Source of the DNA: Pseudomonadota bacterium
Lineage (GTDB): Bacteria > Pseudomonadota > Gammaproteobacteria > JAKAQQ01
Assembly: GCA_021828425.1 (NCBI GenBank)
Contig: JAKARN010000120.1
Location: 1 to 5,540, forward strand
DNA length: 5,540 nt
Direction of reading: 5' to 3'
Position 1 is the stretch's first letter, and every line of letters begins with the position of its first letter. The notes beneath the pieces are model-generated. The model did no database searches, was not told the origin of the DNA, and worked only from the letters and a program-made list of their open reading frames with translations. Below are positions 1 to 5,540 of the stretch, piece after piece. The position numbers and the translations under genes were made by a program.

Positions 1-393
1 GATCTCCCCCCCGGATCCGGGATCCTCCGGCTGAACCGTGACCTGGGACGGCTCTATGCGACCCATCCCTCGCTTTACGACCTTGATTTCGACGAACGGG
101 GCTTCAAATGGATCGATTGTCCCGCCCCCGGCTCGGCCGTGCTGTCCTTCGCCCGCCTGGACCGGAAGGGCCGCCCCCTCATCGGGATCTTCAACTTCGG
201 CCGCCTGGCGATGTGCGATTATCCCCTCCCCCCGGTCGGCGCAGGCTCTCTTCGCCTGCTTCTCAACAGCGAGTGGGTCAACTACGGGGGCCGGAGCTCT
301 TTGGAGGAACTCTTCAAGACCAAGCCGCCCGGGGAGCCTGGGACGATTGATCTCCCGCCCTTGACGGCGCTCCTCCTCGACGTGGCACCCTGA
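1..393 (+). CDS. glgB: 1,4-alpha-glucan branching enzyme, C-terminal end (5' part outside window)
   Basis: The frame is open from base 1 to a TGA at 391-393 and gives the last 130 residues of a cytoplasmic GH13 enzyme. The enzyme makes alpha-1,6 branches in glycogen by cutting alpha-1,4 chains and transferring them. The diagnostic stretch is LNRDLGRLYATHPSLYDLDF followed by ERGFKWID (about residues 11-40). It matches the family pattern of RDLN-LY-HP-LYELDF and GFEWID at the junction between the catalytic barrel and the C-terminal all-beta domain. Then come VLSFARLDRKGRPLIGIFNF, the LLNSEWVNYGG segment typical of the C-terminal beta domain, and a final hydrophobic strand rich in Leu (LPPLTALLLDV). 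The catalytic Asp and Glu lie upstream and cannot be checked. The segment between NYGG and the last strand is shorter than in the E. coli enzyme. The gene converges on the peptidase gene, with 56 bases between the two stop codons. Identification rests on remembered family sequence; confidence is high. Confidence 0.93.
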   Translation, partial: DLPPGSGILRLNRDLGRLYATHPSLYDLDFDERGFKWIDCPAPGSAVLSFARLDRKGRPLIGIFNFGRLAMCDYPLPPVGAGSLRLLLNSEWVNYGGRSSLEELFKTKPPGEPGTIDLPPLTALLLDVAP

Positions 394-453
394 AGCCCCC
401 GGAGGGATCTCCCCCGGGGGACCTGATCCGGCCCTCCGCGTCTTTGGCTTCAG
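390..453. terminator. Nested inverted repeats between convergent genes, probable shared terminator
   Basis: Three inverted-repeat elements are visible. CTGAAGCC (390-397) pairs perfectly with GGCTTCAG (446-453), and these arms contain the stop codons of both converging genes. CGGAGGG (400-406) pairs with CCCTCCG (432-438). Inside lies the 12-base palindrome TCCCCCGGGGGA (410-421). A competing local hairpin at 396-420 pairs CCCCCGG with CCGGGGG, then continues past one A-C mismatch with two further G-C pairs and a G-T wobble around a 3-base loop. No run of T follows the structure on either strand, so this is not a textbook intrinsic terminator. The position between two convergent stops supports a bidirectional terminator or transcription-blocking role, which is inference. 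Confidence 0.5.
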
Positions 454-3400
454 TGCGTCCGGTGCGACGCCGGGATCCGGGGCAGATGGAGGTGGTAGTT
501 GCGGTACGGGGCCCTTTGGGGATGGGGCAAGGGGTGCTCGCGGATCAGACGGAGCGCGATTACGATCGCCCGATCGAGCTGGGGATCCTCGCCCACCCGG
601 ACCTTTGCCGGGTTCTGCCAGACCGTGACCGTGGGCTTAATACCGTGGTTTTCGACCGGGAAATGTCGATTGAGCCCCTCCACCGCCCAGCGGGGAGCCG
701 TGACGTGTCCGTCATCCATGAGTTCCGGGTAGCCGCCGATCCCGACGAGTCCTCCCCAGGTCCGGGTCCCCACCAGGGGACCCAGGTGCTCCATCTTGAA
801 ATACCAGGGCAGGGCGTCCCCACCGGATCCCGAGTAGCGGTTGATGATCATGACCCGCGGTCCGAAATTGGCCTCCGGGGGCTCGATGTAGGGTTTTCCA
901 TAGCGGGTCACGACGAGGCTGCGCGGTTCGCGTTTCAAGTACTGAATGATGTAGTCCGAGAGGAACCCCCCGGTATTGAAACGCTCGTCGATGATGAGTC
1001 CTTCCTTGTCGACCTGCGAAAAAAAGAACCGGTTGAAATTCCGGAAACCCTGGAGCCCGGTGTTCGGGAGATAGATATAGCCCAGCCGGCCATGGCTCAA
1101 CCGGTTGACCACCCGGAGATTGTGGTCCACCCAGGCCGCAACGCGCAGGGCATGCTCGCTGGAGAGGGTCTTGACCGTGAAGGTATGGGCATCCTGGTCA
1201 TTGGGATGGGGACCCACGGTGAGCAAAACATGGGCCCCCGCAAGGTTCTCAAAGGCCTGGTAGAGGTTCTCGGAGGAGCGCAGAGGGTGACCGTTGACCG
1301 CGAGGAGATAGTCTCCCACGCGGACATCGAGCCCGGGCTGCGCCAAGGGGGCATAGAGGGTGGGATTCCAGGCCCCTCCCCGGAGGATCCGGGTGATCTG
1401 GTAGTGGCCGTGCCGGACCCGGTAGTTGGCACCGAGCAGCCCCACTCCCACATGCAGGGTTTTCGGCTTTAGTCCGCCGGAGACGAACATGTGGCCCACC
1501 GCGATATAGCTCAGCATCTCGCGGAAGAGATCGTTCAGTCCGCTGCGGCTGCCCACACCCGGGAGGTAGCGGGCAAAACGCTTCTCCTCGGTCACGACCG
1601 GAGTACCGTCGAAAACCGGGCTGTAGAAATAGGCATGTTCGATACGCCAGACGTCGCGGTACATCTCGTCCCAGGAGGCTTGGGGATCGACCCGGACCCG
1701 CATGGCGGCGGTATCCAGACGATGGTGGGCCGGATGCGGCCCGATCGAGGTGATCTGCCAGTGGGGTCCGATCCGGGTCAGCATGAACCGGCCATCGGCT
1801 GCGAGATGGAAAACCTGGGTCTTGGCCACAAGCGTCCGGAGGTGCCGGTTCGCAAAGTCGAACGCGAGGACGGAGAAAGCGGGCGGGCCACCCAGGTTCT
1901 CGGAGATGGGGACGAGAGGCGCCTTGTCCAGGAAAAGCTCACCCGGGCGGCCGGCTGCAAGACCCGTGTAGTTGGCTGGTGGAATGGGCAGGACCACCCG
2001 TCTTTCGGACAGTCCGGCAAAGTCGATCCGGACGCGCGGCGGGTGGGCCTTGGAGACCGGCTTTTTGGGCTTTGCGGACTTTGGAAAGCCGTTCCGCAAG
2101 GGCAGCGGCGAGACGCCATTCCGACCCAAGACGACCGCATAGACACGCCGTCGGATGGGGTGGTCGAGGCTCGTCATATCGAACCAGCCCTGGGTCAGCC
2201 CCGTATCCGTACTCTCCGTGAAGTAGAGGTCCCGTCCACCCGCACCGAACACCGGATCGAGACAATCGCTCGCACCATGGGTGATGGCATGGGTCTTGTG
2301 GCTTTGCACCGAATAGACCATCACAGCATGGAGGTAGTTGGGCAAAAGCCGGGTATAGACGATCCAGCGGCTGTCGGGTGACCAGCGGGCGTGGAAATCG
2401 TGCAGGGGCGATGCATAACGGTCGGTCGCGATCCGGACCGGGACAGGATGCGCGTGGCCGAGGTCGACTTCCCAGAGATTGAGTTTTTGGTCGCTGAAGA
2501 CGAGCCGGTGGCTATTGGGCGCCCAATGGAGATGCCCGAAGAAGGCATTGGGTTCGCCCAAGGCAATCCGACGGAGGGGGCCCACGCCGTCATCGGGCCG
2601 GATCTCGAGATCATAGGAACCGGTCCGGTCCGAAAAATAGGCAATCCATCGCCCGTTCGGGGACCAGGCCGGATCGCGATCCATGGTACCGGGACGGGTG
2701 GTCAGATTTTCGATGCTGCCGTGAAGGGCCGGAACTGTCAGGATCTTCCCGAAGGCGGTGAAGACGGCACGCACACCATCGGGCGCGATCCCGGAAGCCT
2801 GGATGTAGGGTGCGGCCTTGATGTAACGCGTGCGCAAATCCGGCACGTTGCCCCGAAGCCGGATGCGGACCGGATGTTCCCGACCCGTGGCCAGATCATA
2901 GATTCCGATCCGACCGAAGCGGTCAAACACGATCGCGCCCGGACCGGCCGAGATCGAACTCAGGTCGAGACTTCGGGCCGGGAGCCGCTCACGAATGTGG
3001 CGGGTCTTCACATTGTAGGAAAAAAGGGTAAAGTTTCCGGGCGCATTCGAAAGGAAATAGACGTGGTGGCCGATCCAGAGTGGATCGCGGTCCTCCGCCG
3101 TTCCGTGGGGAATCCGGACCACTGCGGAGTTCTGGAGGCGGGCGAGGCGGATCGTGGTCTGCTGACCGCCCCGGTAGTGCTGCCAGAAACGTTCCCACTG
3201 AAGCTCCGGCACATAGGCCAACTCTCGCCCAGTGGGCGAGAAGGATCCGACCTGTCCGGTCGGCAGCGGGAGCGCCACCGGGAGACCGCCGGTGACGGGC
3301 ACGAGGTAGAGGGCGGGGATGTAACTCGAACTGTAGCGGGCAGACCGGAACAGGATCTCCTGGCTGTTCGGCGTCCAGCCGACCGCAATATTGGATCCCG

Positions 3401-3716
3401 GATAGAAAGTGAGCCGGCGGACATCCCGGCCATCCGCACGCGCCACATAGACGTCGGTATTGCCCTGGTAGGTGGCCGTGAACGCGATCCAGCGACCGTT
3501 CGGGGAATAGAGCGGCCGGGCGAGATTCCCATGCCCGGTGATCAAGGGATGAGCCGTCCCCCCGTGCCGTCCGACCTGCCAGAGGATTCCGCCGTAGGAA
3601 AACACGAGGTGGTGCGCGGAGAGGGTGGGATCCCGGAGAAGCAGCGGAGCGGCGGAAGCCTGGGCGAAAGCCGGAAGGGCGAGAAAGGCAAGGACGCAAA
3701 GGCCAACATGACGCAT
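450..3716 (-). CDS. Exported tricorn-protease-like S41 serine peptidase with beta-propellers and PDZ domain
   Basis: A homologue of archaeal tricorn protease, a self-compartmentalising peptidase that trims peptides. From the chosen ATG (3714-3716) it has 1088 residues. The N-terminus MRHVGLCVLAFLALPAFAQA is a clear Sec signal peptide, so it probably acts in the periplasm or outside, whereas archaeal tricorn is cytosolic. Propeller-type PD40 motifs are seen at residues 70-79 (YSPNGRWIAF), 159-169, 351-363, 398-409 and 445-456. A Lys/Pro-rich linker lies near 543-563. The C1 domain (about 676-752) contains catalytic His742. The PDZ domain is about 753-837 and the C2 S41 core about 862-1052, with RFNTGG (oxyanion loop), nucleophile Ser964 in SGSGGD, the RTWGGLVGI motif and Glu1022 in VENHG. 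These correspond to tricorn His746, Ser965 and Glu1023. Tricorn Ser745 is replaced by Gly741. The frame stays open to an ATG at 3813-3815 (1121 residues), but the extra 33 residues precede the signal peptide and that start lies in the promoter core. A TTG at 3744-3746 behind GAGGGGGG is another candidate. The tail is rich in His, Pro and Arg. Confidence 0.93.
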   Translation of the reverse strand: MRHVGLCVLAFLALPAFAQASAAPLLLRDPTLSAHHLVFSYGGILWQVGRHGGTAHPLITGHGNLARPLYSPNGRWIAFTATYQGNTDVYVARADGRDVRRLTFYPGSNIAVGWTPNSQEILFRSARYSSSYIPALYLVPVTGGLPVALPLPTGQVGSFSPTGRELAYVPELQWERFWQHYRGGQQTTIRLARLQNSAVVRIPHGTAEDRDPLWIGHHVYFLSNAPGNFTLFSYNVKTRHIRERLPARSLDLSSISAGPGAIVFDRFGRIGIYDLATGREHPVRIRLRGNVPDLRTRYIKAAPYIQASGIAPDGVRAVFTAFGKILTVPALHGSIENLTTRPGTMDRDPAWSPNGRWIAYFSDRTGSYDLEIRPDDGVGPLRRIALGEPNAFFGHLHWAPNSHRLVFSDQKLNLWEVDLGHAHPVPVRIATDRYASPLHDFHARWSPDSRWIVYTRLLPNYLHAVMVYSVQSHKTHAITHGASDCLDPVFGAGGRDLYFTESTDTGLTQGWFDMTSLDHPIRRRVYAVVLGRNGVSPLPLRNGFPKSAKPKKPVSKAHPPRVRIDFAGLSERRVVLPIPPANYTGLAAGRPGELFLDKAPLVPISENLGGPPAFSVLAFDFANRHLRTLVAKTQVFHLAADGRFMLTRIGPHWQITSIGPHPAHHRLDTAAMRVRVDPQASWDEMYRDVWRIEHAYFYSPVFDGTPVVTEEKRFARYLPGVGSRSGLNDLFREMLSYIAVGHMFVSGGLKPKTLHVGVGLLGANYRVRHGHYQITRILRGGAWNPTLYAPLAQPGLDVRVGDYLLAVNGHPLRSSENLYQAFENLAGAHVLLTVGPHPNDQDAHTFTVKTLSSEHALRVAAWVDHNLRVVNRLSHGRLGYIYLPNTGLQGFRNFNRFFFSQVDKEGLIIDERFNTGGFLSDYIIQYLKREPRSLVVTRYGKPYIEPPEANFGPRVMIINRYSGSGGDALPWYFKMEHLGPLVGTRTWGGLVGIGGYPELMDDGHVTAPRWAVEGLNRHFPVENHGIKPTVTVWQNPAKVRVGEDPQLDRAIVIALRLIREHPLPHPQRAPYRNYHLHLPRIPASHRTH
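3651..3716 (-). other. Sec signal peptide of the tricorn-like peptidase
   Basis: These codons give a short basic n-region (MRH), a hydrophobic core (VGLCVLAFLALPAF) and an AQASA-type exit, with likely cleavage after AFA or after ASA. The cysteine at position 7 sits inside the hydrophobic core and not in a lipobox context, so a lipoprotein is unlikely. The signal argues for translation starting at or shortly before 3716. Confidence 0.85.
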
Positions 3717-3750
3717 GGGAACCGTCCGGTTTCGGGTACGAGTCAAGGTA

Positions 3751-3758
3751 CCCCCCTC
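3751..3758 (-). promoter_or_regulatory. Possible ribosome binding site for an alternative TTG start of the peptidase
   Basis: On the minus strand GAGGGGGG lies 4 bases before an in-frame TTG at 3744-3746. Use of this start would add ten residues (with TRTRNR) to the n-region of the signal peptide, which would still be a plausible Sec signal. The ATG at 3714-3716 has only a weak GGACGG five bases upstream. The purine run could serve either start; the true one is unresolved. Confidence 0.35.
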
Positions 3759-3810
3759 GTGCCCGGACGTCAATCCAACACTGCGCCCGCCATCGGATGC
3801 GCTTGCGGCT

Positions 3811-3841
3811 TCCATGATATATTTGTTTATCCATATATAAA
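3811..3841. promoter_or_regulatory. AT-rich divergent promoter and probable ArsR operator
   Basis: This is a strongly AT-rich island in otherwise GC-rich DNA, between the divergent peptidase and arsR genes. It contains inverted ATATAT arms (3817-3822 and 3833-3838) and an imperfect direct repeat, TCCATGATATA (3811-3821) and TCCATATATA (3830-3839), with starts 19 bases apart, about two helical turns. ArsR/SmtB repressors are known to bind AT-rich dyads overlapping their own promoters, so this is the likely operator. Possible -10 hexamers are TATATT (3818-3823) or TATAAA (3836-3841) for arsR. On the minus strand TATCAT (3819-3814) could be a -10 with a weak TTTATA (3842-3837) 17 bases upstream. 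The -35 elements are poor and the exact promoters are guesses. Confidence 0.55.
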
Positions 3842-3845
3842 GGGA
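3840..3845 (+). promoter_or_regulatory. Ribosome binding site of arsR
   Basis: AAGGGA precedes the GTG at 3850-3852 by four bases. It supports that GTG, since the reading frame has no ATG before codon 35, inside the conserved domain. It directly abuts the probable operator, so the transcript leader must be very short. Confidence 0.5.
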
Positions 3846-3849
3846 TCGT

Positions 3850-4275
3850 GTGAGACCCGCCCCCCACGCCCCTCATCGGCCGGATGAGGTCCTGCCGAAC
3901 GGAACGGTCCGTTTCCTGGAGTCGCTCGCGGATCAGACCCGCCTTGCGGTCATGGATCTTTTGGGAAGCCAGGGGGAGCTTTGCGTATGCGAGCTGGTGG
4001 CGGCATTGGGATCCACTCAGCCCAAGGTCTCCCGTCACCTGGCCTGGCTCCGGCAGGCAGGTCTCGTGGCCGACCGTCGCCGGGGGAGATGGATTTACTA
4101 CCGGCTGGACCCCGCCCTCTCCTTGCCTCGACGGAAAATCCTCCGGACCCTGGCCCGGGAACCCGACGGTCTCCTCTTCCAAAAGATGGCCCAGTTCCGT
4201 CTCCAGGCCTTCCGGGACGCCTGCCAGAGGGATAGACCGAAATCCCAACCCTGCAGCGGACGGCGCCCCCCGTGA
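3850..4275 (+). CDS. arsR: ArsR-family arsenite/antimonite-responsive transcriptional repressor
   Basis: Encodes 141 residues from a GTG start: a winged helix-turn-helix dimeric repressor that leaves its operator when As(III) or Sb(III) binds. FLESLADQTRLAVMDLL (22-38) is the typical first conserved segment. The metal site ELCVCEL (43-49) supplies Cys45 and Cys47, equivalent to E. coli ArsR Cys32 and Cys34; the third E. coli ligand, Cys37, is Val50 here. The recognition helix is in STQPKVSRHLAWLRQAGL (55-72), and the wing is DRRRGRWIYYRLDP (75-88). The protein is longer than E. coli ArsR (117 residues), with about 14 more residues before the conserved core and a basic C-terminal tail that holds two further cysteines (125, 135). 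Its stop overlaps the arsB start in TGATG, so the two are co-transcribed and probably translationally coupled. It likely represses its own operon through the AT-rich dyad just upstream. Family assignment is firm; the exact metal preference is inferred from the Cys pair. Confidence 0.95.
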   Translation: MRPAPHAPHRPDEVLPNGTVRFLESLADQTRLAVMDLLGSQGELCVCELVAALGSTQPKVSRHLAWLRQAGLVADRRRGRWIYYRLDPALSLPRRKILRTLAREPDGLLFQKMAQFRLQAFRDACQRDRPKSQPCSGRRPP

Positions 4276-5540
4276 TGATCCTTGCGCTTTCTGTCTTTGT
4301 GCTGACGCTTCTCCTCGTGATCGTCCGGCCCGGGGGACTCGGGATTGGTTGGGGCGCGATGGCGGGGGCGGTGATCGCGCTCGCCGTCGGGGTCATCCAC
4401 TGGTCCAACCTGGCAACCGTCTGGGGGATCGTGTGGGATGCGACCTTGACCTTCGTCGCCCTGATCCTGATTTCGCTGATCCTCGATGAGGCGGGTTTTT
4501 TCCACTGGGCCGCCCTCCATGTGGCCCACTGGGGAGGCGGAAACGGGCATCGGCTGTTTCCCCTGGTGATCGTGCTGGGCGCCGGGGTCTCGGCGCTCTT
4601 TGCCAATGACGGGGCTGCCCTCGTCCTGACACCGATCGTCCTGGCCATGCTCTTCGCCCTGGGCTACAGCCCAGCTGCCGCCTTTGCCTTCGTCATGGCC
4701 ACGGGCTTCGTCGCGGATACGACCTCACTGCCCTTTGTGACCTCAAACCTCGTCAACATCGTGAGCGCCGGCTATTTCCACCTGTCCTTCGACCACTACG
4801 CGGGGATCATGGTACCGGTCGACCTGGTCGCGCTACTGGCAACGCTCGGGGTACTCTGGCTCTACTTCGGCCGCGAGGTCCCCCTCCGGTACGGGAAGGA
4901 GACGCTTCCCGCCCCGCAAACCGCGATCCGCGACCCGCTCGTCTTCCGCTTGAGCTTTCCCGTCCTGGCCCTCCTCCTCGTGGCCTACTTCGTGACCGCC
5001 CCCTGGCACCTCCCGATCTTCGCGGTGACGGGGAGCGGCGCACTTCTGCTTCTGGCCGTCTCGGGTCGCTGGTGGCGTCTGGGCCGGGGTGCCACGATCC
5101 AGAGCCGGAAGGTGCTCCGCGAGGCCCCCTGGCAGATCGTCTGGTTCAGCCTCGGCATGTATCTCGTCGTTTTCGGACTCCGGAATGCGGGCCTCACGGC
5201 GCTGCTCGCGGGATTGCTTGCCACCCTTGCGCACCAAGGCGTCCTTGTGGCGACCCTGGGTACCGGTCTCCTCTCGGCAGGGCTTTCGGCCGTCATGAAC
5301 AACCTGCCCACGGTCTTGATCGGGGCACTCGGCATCCACCAGGCCACTCCCCTCCCCCACACGGTCAAAACCGCCATGATCTACGCCAACGTGGTGGGCT
5401 GTGACCTCGGGCCCAAATTCACACCCTTGGGCAGCCTGGCCACGCTGCTCTGGCTTCATGTCCTGGCCCGCAAGGGCGAAACGATCAGTTGGCGGACATA
5501 CATGCGCGTCGGTCTCGTCATCACGCCGCCCGTGCTCCTG
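4275..5540 (+). CDS. arsB: ArsB arsenite efflux permease (3' end outside window)
   Basis: 422 codons from ATG 4275-4277 are open to the window edge. E. coli ArsB has 429 residues, so only a few are missing. It is an inner-membrane carrier that exports arsenite and antimonite, driven by the proton-motive force alone or as the channel of an ArsA ATPase. Similarity to E. coli ArsB runs over the whole length: GLGIGW (21-26), SLILDEAGFFHWAALHV (67-83), LFANDGAALVLTPIV (108-122), GFVADTTSLPFVTSNLVNIV (144-163), the cytoplasmic loop at about 200-225, APWQIVWFSLGMYLVVFGLR (284-303), MNNLPTVLIGAL (341-352) and VVGCDLGPKFTPLGSLATLL (373-392). Hydrophobic segments repeat throughout, as expected for about 12 membrane spans. 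Cys376 is the only cysteine seen, at the position of the single Cys369 of E. coli ArsB. There is no strong ribosome binding site; the TGATG overlap with arsR suggests coupled translation. It belongs to the ArsB type, not the unrelated Acr3 type. Confidence 0.96.
   Translation, partial: MILALSVFVLTLLLVIVRPGGLGIGWGAMAGAVIALAVGVIHWSNLATVWGIVWDATLTFVALILISLILDEAGFFHWAALHVAHWGGGNGHRLFPLVIVLGAGVSALFANDGAALVLTPIVLAMLFALGYSPAAAFAFVMATGFVADTTSLPFVTSNLVNIVSAGYFHLSFDHYAGIMVPVDLVALLATLGVLWLYFGREVPLRYGKETLPAPQTAIRDPLVFRLSFPVLALLLVAYFVTAPWHLPIFAVTGSGALLLLAVSGRWWRLGRGATIQSRKVLREAPWQIVWFSLGMYLVVFGLRNAGLTALLAGLLATLAHQGVLVATLGTGLLSAGLSAVMNNLPTVLIGALGIHQATPLPHTVKTAMIYANVVGCDLGPKFTPLGSLATLLWLHVLARKGETISWRTYMRVGLVITPPVLL

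Noticed and set aside
38..364. Alternative plus-strand open frames over the glgB end
   Set aside because: They overlap the conserved glgB frame out of phase and their products are rich in Pro, Arg and Ser with no recognisable features.
2641..3506. Near-identical 23-base segments at 2641-2663 and 3484-3506 (20 of 23 match)
   Set aside because: Both encode the PD40 motif SPNGRWIA in two propeller repeats, so protein-level repetition explains them without any DNA repeat element.
3717..3815. Upstream extension of the peptidase to the ATG at 3813-3815
   Set aside because: It would put 33 hydrophilic residues before the signal peptide, has no ribosome binding site, and starts within the AT-rich promoter core. 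Not fully excluded.
444..3887. Three long plus-strand open frames (444-1472, 1491-2381, 2391-3887) opposite the peptidase
   Set aside because: All lie in the codon-aligned antisense frame of the peptidase gene. A stop appears there only where the real gene uses TTA, CTA or TCA, which are rare in GC-rich DNA. The translations show no recognisable domain, while the minus strand encodes a clear full-length family member.
2989..4248. Minus-strand open frame of 419 codons across the arsR region
   Set aside because: It runs antisense through arsR and then out of frame through the peptidase start region. The product is of low complexity, rich in Arg, Pro and Gly, with no domain.
4807..5459. Minus-strand open frames opposite arsB
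   Set aside because: They are antisense shadows of a well-conserved membrane protein gene; their translations are charged, low-complexity and match no family I recognise.

Overview
The window is GC-rich, densely coding bacterial DNA. It holds one clearly exported protein and an ArsR/ArsB pair of the proteobacterial type, which suggests a Gram-negative bacterium. An acidophilic or metal-exposed lifestyle is a guess from arsenic resistance next to a large exported peptidase. I cannot name a genus from the sequence alone.

Layout: (1) Positions 1-393 (+) carry the last 130 codons of a glycogen branching enzyme gene (glgB), whose 5' part lies outside the window. (2) Positions 394-449 form a short convergent spacer with nested inverted repeats, probably a shared terminator. 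(3) Positions 450-3716 (-) encode a tricorn-protease-like S41 peptidase of about 1088 residues: Sec signal peptide, two beta-propeller regions, C1 domain, PDZ domain and catalytic C2 domain. (4) Positions 3717-3849 are the divergent control region, with an AT-rich core at 3811-3841. (5) Positions 3850-4275 (+) encode an ArsR-type arsenite-sensing repressor. (6) Positions 4275 to 5540 (+) encode the ArsB arsenite efflux permease. It overlaps arsR by one base and runs off the right edge a few codons short of its expected end.

arsR and arsB form a classic autoregulated arsenic-resistance operon: ArsR binds the promoter until arsenite loosens it, and ArsB then exports arsenite. No arsC reductase is visible between them; one could lie beyond the window. 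The peptidase is transcribed away from arsR from the same small AT-rich segment, so ArsR could also affect its expression, although nothing in the sequence proves this. The glgB end belongs to a separate glycogen-related unit. I found no mobile element, tRNA, rRNA, CRISPR array or strong sign of a novel multi-gene system. The most notable points are the secreted tricorn homologue, its altered active-site neighbours, the possible shared operator, the nested palindrome between the convergent stops, and a locally abundant GATCCGG heptamer.
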